The translations under genes were made by a program, and so were the position numbers. The notes below the pieces were generated by a model. The model was given only the letters and a program-made list of their open reading frames with translations, was not told where the DNA came from and searched no databases. A stretch of DNA of 40,208 bases from an uncultured Lachnospiraceae bacterium. GTDB taxonomy: Bacteria > Bacillota > Clostridia > Lachnospirales > Lachnospiraceae. Each line of letters opens with the position of its first letter. Position 1 is the first letter of the stretch. Location of the stretch: the NCBI GenBank assembly GCA_910588775.1, contig CAJURH010000023.1, forward strand, positions 1 to 40,208. Direction: 5' to 3'. This document shows, piece after piece, positions 8,952 through 17,184 of the stretch.

Positions 8952-9991
8952 TTTTCCACCTTTCCTTTTCTCTGTTTTCTAAACCATCCTCTCCTGCTAC
9001 AGCAGACAACGATGCCCGACAGAAGAACTGGAACAGAAAAGACTCTCATGGACGCCCGCATAGGCTCCGGTTCATCCTGCTCAGAAACCTGGGATACGGA
9101 CGGACTTTCAACAAATTCATCCGGTTTATCGCTGGTCTCTTCCGCTCTCAAAACCGGATCCGCCACTTCCTCTTCTACATATGTAATCTGCGTATCGGTT
9201 TTCGTCCCAGAGTCACTCTTTCTCACCTTTTTCACATCCTCCTTGTCGCCCTTTAACTGAATTGGCGTTTCCTGTGGATTTGACGCAGCCGGGGAAGGTT
9301 CCACCCTCTGCGGCATCACCGTTTGCCAGGAATTTATCTCTGCCTCCAGAGCCGCTATGCTATCCGCCACCTGAAGAGCAACATTCCCTGAGAAAAAATC
9401 CTCTTCCAACTTCGTCACAGGCTTCTCTTCATCTTCGGACTCCTCCACCATTGGATCTATAAGTTCATCCACGACTTCGTCTCCTGGAGCCTTGGGAACT
9501 TCCGTCTCTTTCCCAGAAGTTCCCACATGAAACGTGGTGACATCGTAAGATGTATCGGAGACCTGATTCATTTCTCCTGTAAATAAACCGTTGGATGTGC
9601 CTTTCATAGATGGCTGCTGCGCCTCCCAAACATCCGATTCAGAAATTGTGTCTCCATTTTCAACTCCCTCTTTTGCTATCTTACGATAGACCGCCGTATA
9701 CACCATACATTCCGTGGCTATTTCAGAAAGCTGTGGCTCCCATCCTGCAAATTCATAGATATACCGTTCATCTTGCTCCCGTTTGGGAACCACAACATTT
9801 TCTATCTTTTCACCATATGCGCAAAGCCTGGAATCCAGAATGTTCCCATCGTAATCCAGAAAATCAATGATATAGCTTGTCTCGAAATCTCCCGAAAACG
9901 GAGCGTCGTCTGCGCCTGCATATGCAGGGGTCGACATCCATAAACAGATGACAACCGTCCATACAAAACAGATTTTTCTTTTGTTTTCCAT
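8948..9991 (-). CDS. Membrane-anchored protein with InlB-type beta-repeat
   Basis: A 347-residue exported protein. Signal peptide at 1-26 (STPAYAGA). One beta-grasp module of the InlB B-repeat kind spans about 38-108 (FLDYDGNIL, CAYGEKI, YEFAGWEP, YTAVYRK). A long acidic, low-complexity stretch (110-305) follows, and the C-terminus has a short hydrophobic segment (VFSVPVLLSGIVVCC) and a basic tail (RRGWFRKQRKGK), so it probably stays membrane-bound facing outward. It starts 16 nt after the terD stop with GGGAGA upstream and overlaps the transglutaminase-like gene by 4 bp. Function unknown; it may serve as an anchor or partner of the secreted protein encoded after it. Confidence 0.72.
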   Translation of the reverse strand: MENKRKICFVWTVVICLWMSTPAYAGADDAPFSGDFETSYIIDFLDYDGNILDSRLCAYGEKIENVVVPKREQDERYIYEFAGWEPQLSEIATECMVYTAVYRKIAKEGVENGDTISESDVWEAQQPSMKGTSNGLFTGEMNQVSDTSYDVTTFHVGTSGKETEVPKAPGDEVVDELIDPMVEESEDEEKPVTKLEEDFFSGNVALQVADSIAALEAEINSWQTVMPQRVEPSPAASNPQETPIQLKGDKEDVKKVRKSDSGTKTDTQITYVEEEVADPVLRAEETSDKPDEFVESPSVSQVSEQDEPEPMRASMRVFSVPVLLSGIVVCCSRRGWFRKQRKGKVEK

Positions 9992-10007
9992 CCAATTTCT
10001 CCCTTAA

Positions 10008-10589
10008 TCACGCCACTTCAATCCCATAATGTCCGCAAAGCGCAGCCAGTCCTCCCTGGAACCCACTGCCAATGGCATTGAACTTCCATTCACCGTTCCT
10101 CCTATACAATTCACCCACCACCACTGCCGTCTCAATGGAGAAATCCTCCCCCAGATCGTATTGCAGCAAGTCCACGCCTGTGGCCTCATCCACAATATGG
10201 ATAAATGAATTGGATACCTGCCCGAAGTTCTGTCTTCTCTCTTGAGCTTCGTAGATGGTCACCGTAAAGACCACCCGTTCAATATTTTCGGGGATTTTCG
10301 TCAAATCAATCTGTATCTGTTCATCATCTCCATCCCCGACTCCTGTCAAGTTATCGCCCATGTGCAAAACCGATCCGCTGGAATGTTCCAAGTTGCCATA
10401 GAAGATAAAATCCTTTTCCGTGGGACATTTTCCATTGGCTCCAACCATAAACGCCGCCGCATCCAGGTCAAAATCCGCCCCCGAATCGAATGTATTCACA
10501 TCCCATCCTAACCCTACCATGATATTTTTCAGATTGGGGTTACCCTTGGTCAAATCCACTTTCTGTCCTTTTGTTAAATTGATTGGCAT
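10008..10589 (-). CDS. TerD-family calcium-binding stress protein
   Basis: A 193-residue cytoplasmic TerD/CABP1-type protein. The family is linked to tellurite and general stress resistance and binds Ca2+. Visible hallmarks are the start MPINLTKGQKVDLTKGN, the acidic Asp 39/41/43 cluster (DFDLDAAAF) and the second Ca2+ loop GDNLTGVGDGDDE (78-90). Length is normal. Start ATG 10589 has AAGGAGG 9 nt upstream; a longer frame from 10628 lacks a site. No terC, terZ or terA neighbour is present. It is the first gene of a three-gene operon with two exported proteins, which is unusual company for TerD. Confidence 0.93.
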   Translation of the reverse strand: MPINLTKGQKVDLTKGNPNLKNIMVGLGWDVNTFDSGADFDLDAAAFMVGANGKCPTEKDFIFYGNLEHSSGSVLHMGDNLTGVGDGDDEQIQIDLTKIPENIERVVFTVTIYEAQERRQNFGQVSNSFIHIVDEATGVDLLQYDLGEDFSIETAVVVGELYRRNGEWKFNAIGSGFQGGLAALCGHYGIEVA

Positions 10590-10636
10590 AGTCCTTTCCT
10601 CCTTAGAATAAAAATCAACTGCTCCCACATGGCTTC

Positions 10637-10665
10637 ATTATACAGGGCGACGAAGGAAAATTCAA
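10637..10665 (-). promoter_or_regulatory. Promoter of the terD operon
   Basis: On the minus strand TTGAAT (10665-10660), 17 nt, TATAAT (10642-10637). The start would fall about 40 nt upstream of the terD ATG. It faces away from the promoter of the lectin-like gene on the other strand. Confidence 0.75.
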
Positions 10666-10754
10666 TAAATCCATGGCTGCCCAAACAATTTGTGATGTCT
10701 GAAAACGGCAGTTGATTAATTTTTACAATCTTTATACACCAATCATGCCATAGA

Positions 10755-10784
10755 TTGTAATGTATACCGTAAATATGCTATAAT
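10755..10784 (+). promoter_or_regulatory. Promoter of the zinc-ribbon/lectin gene
   Basis: TTGTAA (10755-10760), 18 nt, TATAAT (10779-10784) with an extended TGC before the -10. The same combination of TTGTAA and TGCTATAAT is seen at 179-207. Confidence 0.7.
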
Positions 10785-10838
10785 GTAAAATATCTATAGA
10801 AGTTTATTCCAAAAAAATTATTTAGGAAGGAATATACA

Positions 10839-11912
10839 ATGCTGTGTCCAAAATGCGGTTGCCAAACACCCGACCATTCAAACTTCTGCGAACAATGCGG
10901 TGCGCCCATAAAAAACATCCGCTTCGGCATCCCGGCCAAAAAAGGAGCAAAACTGGCCGCTGTAGTCCTTGCCATAACCGCCTGCGTCCTGCTCTCAAGC
11001 GTGGGAATATTCCTGACTGCACAAAAACATAGTTTTCTGAAAAACTCTGCACTGGCCAAGATTTTCTCCCAGTCAAAATCCACCGATGACGATAAAAAGA
11101 AAAGCGCCCCGCCGGACAAGCCTGCTAAAATGAAGGCCGCCGACATAGACGCTTCCCAAACCCCCACCGTTGAGATTTCCGGAAAGCTTGATTATGACCA
11201 GGCCGAAAACGCCTCTGTGCGCCTGACAAAATCATGCGACATTCAAGCGCTCAATGAAGAGGATGAAGAACAGTTTGTGGAAGACGTAACGAATATAAGC
11301 GTCTCCATCGCTCCAACCTTAAACATAGGCCCGCCCCAGCTAAATAAATATTCCGGCTACCAGGTATCCATCTATGGACAAATATCCATATCTGACGACC
11401 AGGTCTGCATAAATGCGGAACAACTGGACATCACCGATGAAAACTATTACGATCCCGAAGAAGACGGCATCCACAGGTACACATACCATGTGGACGACTG
11501 TACCTGGAATCAGGCGTTCGAGAAGGCAAAACAAGCCGGCGGTTATCTGGTGCGCGTAAACAGCCGGGAAGAGTATACCTATATTTTATCGGAAATCCAT
11601 AAGAATGGTTACGACAAGATCCAGTTTCGCGTCGGGGGCCGCAGAGAGCCTGGGAGCAAGGATTATTATTGGGTGGATGAAAACAATCAGACATACGGGG
11701 AAATCGTCAATGGCCCGGATTATTGGGCGGCTGGCGAATGGCTGGAAAACGAGCCCAGCTATCAAGATGGTAAGACTGAAGAATGCTATCTGGATTTTTG
11801 CTATTATGATAATGGAGAACGGTGGATGTGGAACGATGTACCGGATGATATTATTGGAGCAGTTCCGTATTTCTCTGGGAAGATTGGGTATATTGTGGAG
11901 TATGAGGATTGA
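10839..11912 (+). CDS. Zinc-ribbon, transmembrane, C-type-lectin-like protein
   Basis: A 357-residue protein. An N-terminal zinc ribbon has Cys 3, 6, 17 and 20 (CPKCG, CEQCG). One transmembrane helix lies at about 39-60, and a charged linker runs to about 105. A region of unknown fold (about 105-200) contains an OB- or beta-like stretch. A C-terminal C-type-lectin-like domain spans about 205-357: paired-helix region with WNQAFEKAKQAGGYLVRVNS, core FRVGG, YYWVDENN, then EWLENEPS, ECYLDFCY and WMWNDVPDD. The ribbon would sit in the cytosol and the lectin fold outside. The lectin Cys are in EECYLDFC, but canonical EPN/QPD sugar-binding triplets are not evident, so carbohydrate binding is only possible. 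RBS AGGAAGG precedes ATG 10839. Confidence 0.78.
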   Translation: MLCPKCGCQTPDHSNFCEQCGAPIKNIRFGIPAKKGAKLAAVVLAITACVLLSSVGIFLTAQKHSFLKNSALAKIFSQSKSTDDDKKKSAPPDKPAKMKAADIDASQTPTVEISGKLDYDQAENASVRLTKSCDIQALNEEDEEQFVEDVTNISVSIAPTLNIGPPQLNKYSGYQVSIYGQISISDDQVCINAEQLDITDENYYDPEEDGIHRYTYHVDDCTWNQAFEKAKQAGGYLVRVNSREEYTYILSEIHKNGYDKIQFRVGGRREPGSKDYYWVDENNQTYGEIVNGPDYWAAGEWLENEPSYQDGKTEECYLDFCYYDNGERWMWNDVPDDIIGAVPYFSGKIGYIVEYED

Positions 11913-11977
11913 GGAGGTGATATTTTTACAGGTTCCGCTTGGAGACTTTAGCAGTTTCGAAACGCACTCCGCCCCCT

Positions 11978-12005
11978 TATAACCTCTAATGCCACTGAGG
12001 TTATA
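11978..12005 (+). other. Inverted repeat after the lectin gene
   Basis: TATAACCTC (11978-11986) and GAGGTTATA (11997-12005) form a perfect 9-bp stem with a 10-nt loop. No T-run follows, so it may be a weak terminator or a processing hairpin. The 519-nt gap 11913-12431 holds only this and the operator-like repeats below. Confidence 0.4.
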
Positions 12006-12300
12006 CCAATTATAGCCTTACCAAAATATAAAAAACATCTTAAAACACCGCAAAGGCAGCCATCCCCCACGAAAACAGCATCATTCAAAAATTCCATTCT
12101 TTTTCACACGTCGAAATATTAAACTAAAATCCCCTTTATAACCCTAATCTCTCCTAACTACCTAATCACTGCACTGGCTGCCAGCGGCATTTCTCTACAT
12201 ACCCTCCCCCTTTCCATAATATTACAGCCATTTTATTATACATTTCCTGGAAACCCCTTTACAATATGCGGCTCTTTTTGTGGGCAAAATATTGCGACGT

Positions 12301-12326
12301 TGTCCCTGTGGACACTCCTGTGGACA
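12301..12326 (+). repeat. Operator-like GGACA repeats
   Basis: TGTCC-CTGT-GGACA is a palindrome at 12301-12314. CCTGTGGACA is repeated directly at 12305-12314 and 12317-12326, a 12-bp period. It lies about 110 nt upstream of the HTH gene and could be a binding site for a regulator. Confidence 0.35.
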
Positions 12327-12358
12327 GATTTTTTTTACAGAATTTCCCAGGAATAATT

Positions 12359-12378
12359 AGACTGTATTTTTACAGTCT
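12359..12378 (+). promoter_or_regulatory. Palindrome upstream of the HTH gene
   Basis: AGACTGTA and TACAGTCT form perfect 8-bp arms around TTTT, centred about 63 nt upstream of the HTH protein start. It is a candidate operator, perhaps autoregulatory. A convincing -35/-10 pair was not found here. Confidence 0.4.
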
Positions 12379-12431
12379 GTTAATATATAAATACTTACAC
12401 AAAAGAACACAAAAGAAACGAGGATAAAATA

Positions 12432-13925
12432 ATGTCAGAATTTTCCGACTCTTTTAGAGCATTTATTAAAGAAAAAGATGTCAATGTATATTCCATGGCT
12501 CTATACTGCAACACAGACCGTTCCACCATGTATAAATATATCAGTGGGAAACGAAACCTGAAGGATTTTTCCCTTTTTAAGAAAATCTCCGAGTTTATGC
12601 GCCTCTCCCCCAAAGAATACCAGGAGTTTCTCCAGACTTACCACATCACCAATATCGGGGAATATACCTATTACTGCCGCCAGAACGTGGAAAATTTTAT
12701 TTTAAATTTCCCCGAAAATCTAATTCCGCCCAAACCGCCCAAGAACAGCTACGGAGATTTGCCAGATTATTTCCGGAAAAGCCCTTGCTTCACGCTGCAC
12801 TCGCGGGTGGAAATCAACAATTACCTCTACTGGATGATCCACCAGGAAAGCAATTCTTCCCAGGGACATTTAGCGTTGCTTTTGCAACCTGATTATGAAT
12901 TTCTGTTTCATCTGCTGGCCAGCATCAAACCTTCGCAGACTCCCATGAAAATCGAACATATTTTTTGTCTAAACACCTCTGAGCAGATGACAGATTCCAA
13001 GAAGATTCGCAACCTCCTTTATATGGAGAAAATTATGCCCCTGTTTTTCGCGGGCTTAGATTACCATCCCTATTATTTTTACGACGATATCAACGCCCAT
13101 TTTTATAATCTGAACACGCTGCCCTGCCTGCTGCTGACCAGTTCCGGCGCGCTCATGTGCTCTTCGGATTTCAAACAGGGCATCCTTTACTATGACGAAG
13201 AAATTCTGGGTTTTCTGTGGAAAATGTACGATAACATCAAGCGGAAGACTTCCCCTCTTTTTCATATTGTAAACTCTGTTCTGGAAGAATGCAATATCCT
13301 GGGCGGCATGGGATGGAATCTGTCCCCCAGTTATGGAATCCAGGCGGAACCGTGCCTAATCCCATATATAACCCCAGAAATTCTCGAACGGGTGGTGCAT
13401 AAACATCTGCCCATGCGGGATACGATGATGGTAAATATTCAGAATTTTCTGGCCGACAGCAAAAGCCGGATTCCCAGCCCCAATATGCACGCCTATCACA
13501 CCCGCCAGGGAATCCTTCATTTTCTGGAAACTGGACGACTTCAGGAGATACCGGAAGAAATTTATATTCCCTTTAATATGGAAGAAAGACTTCAAATGCT
13601 AGAGGAAATGTTGGAGTATATGTCCGCTGGAGTCTACCGCATGCTCAAGGGACCGCTGGAGAATCTCCCTTTGAACCTGCACTTAAGTTTCACCTCCAAC
13701 AACGGATACATCCTTTTCAGCAACCATGCCGGCAAAAACATTTACCTAATTATTGAGGAATCCAGCATGCTATCCGCCTTTATGGACTATGCCTCCAACC
13801 TGGACGAAAGCTATATCTGCACGCCGGAGGAAACCGCCGCCTATATCCGGAACGCCATACATAAATACAGAAGCGGTTTTACCCCCCCCCTCAGTACAAA
13901 CGCATGTTTCTATAGTTTCAATTAA
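12432..13925 (+). CDS. Large HTH-domain protein, unknown regulator
   Basis: A 497-residue soluble protein. The first 60 residues look like an XRE-type helix-turn-helix (VYSMALYCNTDRSTMYKYISGK). The remaining 430 residues match no domain I recognise; they have no membrane segments and look like an alpha/beta sensory or adaptor region. An ACGAGG site lies 8 nt upstream of ATG 12432. A run of nine C (13882-13890) sits 12 codons before the stop; changing its length by one base rewrites the C-terminus, so the annotated end may be phase-variable or a sequencing artefact. One more C would end the protein in PPPQYKRMFL. The gene stands alone on its strand between spacers of 519 and 188 nt. Confidence 0.75.
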   Translation: MSEFSDSFRAFIKEKDVNVYSMALYCNTDRSTMYKYISGKRNLKDFSLFKKISEFMRLSPKEYQEFLQTYHITNIGEYTYYCRQNVENFILNFPENLIPPKPPKNSYGDLPDYFRKSPCFTLHSRVEINNYLYWMIHQESNSSQGHLALLLQPDYEFLFHLLASIKPSQTPMKIEHIFCLNTSEQMTDSKKIRNLLYMEKIMPLFFAGLDYHPYYFYDDINAHFYNLNTLPCLLLTSSGALMCSSDFKQGILYYDEEILGFLWKMYDNIKRKTSPLFHIVNSVLEECNILGGMGWNLSPSYGIQAEPCLIPYITPEILERVVHKHLPMRDTMMVNIQNFLADSKSRIPSPNMHAYHTRQGILHFLETGRLQEIPEEIYIPFNMEERLQMLEEMLEYMSAGVYRMLKGPLENLPLNLHLSFTSNNGYILFSNHAGKNIYLIIEESSMLSAFMDYASNLDESYICTPEETAAYIRNAIHKYRSGFTPPLSTNACFYSFN

Positions 13926-14078
13926 TCATTGTAAACGTAGCCCGCTTCGCTCTCCTCATTTGGAACAAATCTTCCATTTATCATGACTTGTGGGTACAAA
14001 CTATGACATGAAGTTTACATATTTCAAAAACACTCCAGACGGGATATTTACCGGACTGATAAAGACAAAATAGAACAC

Positions 14079-14107
14079 TTGCAAAATCCGCGAAAATCTT
14101 CTATACT
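14079..14107 (+). promoter_or_regulatory. Promoter at the membrane-protein gene
   Basis: TTGCAA (14079-14084), 17 nt, TATACT (14102-14107). The predicted transcription start coincides with the ATG at 14114, which decides between a leaderless mRNA and the internal start at 14159. Confidence 0.6.
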
Positions 14108-14113
14108 GTGTGC

Positions 14114-14752
14114 ATGGAAAATATTATTGTTCAATGGGAAATTTTTAAAGAAAAGTTAATGTATCTGGGATATTGGGACAAATTGCTGAACCATTTGGAA
14201 ACGATTGTGATGATTATCCTGCTGGGCGTGCTGCTGTTCGCCCTGATGAATTGTTTCCTGGGGCATCAGTTGATGCGGCTGTGGATGACCGTCATCGGGC
14301 TGGCCGTGGGCGGGTGCTTCGGCGGCTATATGGGACTTCGGCAATTTTACGACAAGAACGCCATCTTCCTGACCGCCACTATCTGCGCTTTCGCCGTGGC
14401 AATCGCGGCCACATTGGTTTACCGGGTGGGCCTGATCGTTCTGTGCGGTGGTGTGGTCTTTGCCACACTGGAACTTCTGTTTCCGGTTTCCTCCATGAGT
14501 GTACATATGGGCTTTCTGGCCCTGGCGCTGGTGGCCGGCATCGCCTCTTTTGAGCGGGAAACGGTTGTGGTCACCTGGATCACTGGCGTATGCGGAGGAC
14601 TGGCCGCCGCCAAGGCAGGTTTTCTGCTGCTTCACTGGCCGTCCACCGTCATCGCCATTCTCGTCGGCGCGGCGCTGGCTGCTCTGGGAATTAAGTACCA
14701 GTACAGCCAGATACGAAAAAATCCGCCCAAACCCCGGAAGCGAAAACATTAG
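14114..14752 (+). CDS. Polytopic membrane protein, function unknown
   Basis: About 212 residues from ATG 14114, with six or seven hydrophobic helices. They include VMIILLGVLLFALM, MTVIGLAVGGCFGGYMG, a helix around ICAFAVAIAATLV, LIVLCGGVVFATLELL, GFLALALVAGIASF, and a C-terminal pair rich in Ala/Gly. It ends in a basic tail (KNPPKPRKRKH) that should be cytoplasmic. The Gly-rich helices resemble the TMEM198/DUF4203 type of small membrane proteins, but this is a loose likeness. The start is unsettled: no Shine-Dalgarno precedes ATG 14114, which sits on the predicted +1 of its promoter. An in-frame ATG at 14159 has a weak AAAGAAAAG upstream. Confidence 0.7.
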   Translation: MENIIVQWEIFKEKLMYLGYWDKLLNHLETIVMIILLGVLLFALMNCFLGHQLMRLWMTVIGLAVGGCFGGYMGLRQFYDKNAIFLTATICAFAVAIAATLVYRVGLIVLCGGVVFATLELLFPVSSMSVHMGFLALALVAGIASFERETVVVTWITGVCGGLAAAKAGFLLLHWPSTVIAILVGAALAALGIKYQYSQIRKNPPKPRKRKH

Positions 14753-14767
14753 GTGCGTCTTATAAAA

Positions 14768-16567
14768 TCAAAAAGACTCCATTTTCTCCAAATATTCTTC
14801 AAACACCTGCAGGGCGCTTTGCACCGGATCTTTGGAAGTCATGTCCACGCCGCAGATTTTCAGCAGGTCTATGCAATCCATGGAATTTCCGCCGCTTAAG
14901 AACTGCTTGTATTTCTCCACAATGCCCGGTTCCCCCGCCAGTATCTTGCTGCTGATGGCAATGGCGGCGGAGAACCCGGTGGCATACTGGTATACATAAA
15001 ATGGATTGTAGAAGTGAGGAATCCTGGCCCATTCCATTTCGATGGCCTCATCTATCTCCATATCAGGTCCATAGTATTTCTCATTCAGTCCGTAATAAAT
15101 CCGGCATAAATTCTCCGCCGTCAGCGCTTCACTCTTTTGCGCCATCTCATGAACCGTCCGCTCAAACTCCGCAAACATTGTTTGCCGAAACACGGTTCCC
15201 TTGAACTGATCCAGGAAATAATTCACAAGGTACGCCTCCTCATCTTTATCCGGGGCCTTCGCCAACAGATGATGAATCAGCAGCGCTTCGTTGCAGGTAG
15301 AAGCCACCTCCGCCACAAAGATTTTGTACCCGGCGTATATATAGGGCTGGCTTTTATCGGAGTGGTAGCTATGCAGGGCATGCCCCATTTCGTGCGCCAG
15401 GGTGAACACATGGTTCAACGTCCCGTTGTAATTTAACAGCACATACGGATGGGTTCCGTAAGCGCCCCAGGAATAAGCCCCGCTTCGCTTTCCCTGGTTC
15501 TCATACACATCAATCCAGCCGCCTTCGAACCCTTTTTCCAGCAGGCGAACGTAATCTTCCCCCAGAGGCGCAAGCCCTTCCTTCACCAGCTCTTTCGCCT
15601 GGTCAAAAGTATATTCCCGGCCAGGTTTTTCCACCAATGGCACATGCAAATCATACATATTCAGCTTCTCCACGCCCAAAGCTTTGCGACGCAGCCGCAC
15701 ATAGCGATACATGGACGGCAGATGGCTATGCACCGCCTCTATGAGCTGGTCGTACACGGACAGCGGAACGTTCGCCTGATCCAGCGCCGCCTCCCTGGCT
15801 GAATCGTAGCTGCGCATCCGGGCGAAAAAGAGCTCCTGCTTTATGTTCGCCGAAAACGTGGCGGCCAATGTATTTCGAAAGGCATCATAAGACGCATAAA
15901 GCTTCTCAAATGCCTCCTGACGCACCCGGCGGTCGCGACTCTCCAGAAACTGTACGTACCGCCCCTGGGTCAATTCCTGCTCCACACCGTTCTCATCCTG
16001 AATAGATCCAAATTTTATATCCGCATTGTTGAACATCATAAAAATATTCTGGGGAGACTGCCCCATCTCCGAGGCTTTGGCCAACACCTCTTCCATCTCT
16101 TTGGATAGAATATGCGCCTTCTTCCTCCGCTTCTCCTGCATATACCGCTTATAAAGAGCCAGCCCCGGTTCCTGGTTCAGATACCGCTCCCAGACTTCCT
16201 CAGTAATCTCCAACAACTCTGGCTCCATGAAGGACAGCCGCTCACTAACCTGCACCATCTGAAACTGCGCCCGGTCCGCCATGTCTTGCCAGCCGGCATT
16301 TCCCATATCCTGATGAGACTTCTGGCTGGCGTACACATACAGCCGCTCCATCCGCAGCAAAATAGCGTCCTGCGCCGTAAGGGCCTCAAGCAGCGTCTTC
16401 GAAGACTGCGCCAATTTCCCCTGATACCTGGCAAAATCCCCCGCCTGCCGCTGTATTTCCAGAAGATCCTGCTCCCACACCGCATCGCTGGCGTATAAAT
16501 CCTCCAAACGCCAACAGTCTTTCGCATCCATTTCTTCCCGCTTGGGATTCTTCCTAATCTCACTCAT
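14768..16567 (-). CDS. pepF: Oligoendopeptidase F (M3 metallopeptidase)
   Basis: A 599-residue cytoplasmic zinc endopeptidase that degrades short peptides. The HEXXH zinc motif is LAHEMGHALHSYHS, with the third ligand expected in the EVASTCNEALL region downstream, both as in M3B family members. Length is normal for PepF. Start ATG 16567 is preceded by GGAGG, and that site overlaps the 3' end of the broken Uma2-like gene, so the two were probably cotranscribed. The neighbour on the other side is convergent. Confidence 0.95.
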   Translation of the reverse strand: MSEIRKNPKREEMDAKDCWRLEDLYASDAVWEQDLLEIQRQAGDFARYQGKLAQSSKTLLEALTAQDAILLRMERLYVYASQKSHQDMGNAGWQDMADRAQFQMVQVSERLSFMEPELLEITEEVWERYLNQEPGLALYKRYMQEKRRKKAHILSKEMEEVLAKASEMGQSPQNIFMMFNNADIKFGSIQDENGVEQELTQGRYVQFLESRDRRVRQEAFEKLYASYDAFRNTLAATFSANIKQELFFARMRSYDSAREAALDQANVPLSVYDQLIEAVHSHLPSMYRYVRLRRKALGVEKLNMYDLHVPLVEKPGREYTFDQAKELVKEGLAPLGEDYVRLLEKGFEGGWIDVYENQGKRSGAYSWGAYGTHPYVLLNYNGTLNHVFTLAHEMGHALHSYHSDKSQPYIYAGYKIFVAEVASTCNEALLIHHLLAKAPDKDEEAYLVNYFLDQFKGTVFRQTMFAEFERTVHEMAQKSEALTAENLCRIYYGLNEKYYGPDMEIDEAIEMEWARIPHFYNPFYVYQYATGFSAAIAISSKILAGEPGIVEKYKQFLSGGNSMDCIDLLKICGVDMTSKDPVQSALQVFEEYLEKMESF

Positions 16568-16571
16568 TGAC

Positions 16572-17024
16572 TCATTTCCTCCAGCATTTTTGTATATTTA
16601 ATGTAAAACCTTCATAAATGCACGCCGGAACGTCTTCTTCAAAACTATATTCCTGCGTCTTTTTCTCTTTTTCAAAATCAAAGACAAGAACCGCGGATTC
16701 ACAATCCAGTATTCCCGCACGCCTGCCATACGATATTTAAAAAGCTTTATGCCATAATCCATCTGGGAATTGGACGGGGATGTAATCTCAATCACCCAGT
16801 CCGCGCGCGCCGTTGCAGCCCCGGTCGTCTATTCTATCTTTATCACATATGACGGAAATATCCGGCTCCACGTAATTTCTGCCATCCGCATTCAGAAAAA
16901 CGGCAAACGGCGCCGGAAATACTTCGCCCTGTCCTGCATGGGCATCCATATAATCCGCCCTCTGCCCATCCGGAAGGGCGTATATATCTTCAACAGCGTG
17001 AACGTCTGTTTGTATCGATGGCAT
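16572..17024 (-). pseudogene. Degenerate Uma2-family (PD-(D/E)XK fold) gene
   Basis: Remnant of a Uma2-type protein, a restriction-endonuclease-fold family common in multicopy in Firmicutes and cyanobacteria. Three reading frames carry successive conserved pieces. First, VEDIYALPDGQRADY is joined directly to APFAVFLNADGRNYVEPDIS, implying an internal deletion, and the frame ends at GLGD. Next, WVIEITSPSNSQMDYGIKLF and GVREYWIVNP occur in a second frame, starting within 16788-16811. Finally FDFEKEK...SFEEDVPACIYEGF occurs in a third frame and stops at 16572. The first frameshift lies in an alternating GC tract (16802-16810). With two frameshifts and a deletion it cannot make a working protein. 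Confidence 0.88.
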
Positions 17025-17112
17025 GACAACACCCCCTATCTCTGTAAACCTTATGATACCTTAGGGATTTTTCCATTTCAAGGATTTTTCCACAATTTGT
17101 TTTCGATTTTTC

Positions 17113-17141
17113 TTGACACGGCGCTCAATCTATTGTACTAT
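17113..17141 (+). promoter_or_regulatory. Promoter of the GntR-ABC operon
   Basis: TTGACA (17113-17118), 17 nt, TACTAT (17136-17141), about 45 nt upstream of the GntR start. The -10 lies inside the left arm of the operator at 17135-17168. Confidence 0.8.
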
Positions 17142-17168
17142 TGTATTATGAACTTAATACAATAGTAC
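17135..17168 (+). promoter_or_regulatory. GntR/YtrA-type operator, 14-bp inverted repeat
   Basis: GTACTATTGTATTA (17135-17148) and TAATACAATAGTAC (17155-17168) are perfect inverted arms around TGAACT. The repeat overlaps the -10 and the transcription start of the GntR operon, as expected for an autorepressor site. Confidence 0.85.
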
Positions 17169-17184
17169 AGGGAGGGGTGACTGT

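Noticed and set aside
10696..10705. TGTCTGAAAA resembling the end of the inverted-repeat element
   Set aside because: Only 10 bp match, with no second end within 200 bp and no match inside.
16770..17165. Plus-strand frame across the Uma2 remnant
   Set aside because: It is opposite the recognisable Uma2 pieces and runs into the GntR operator.
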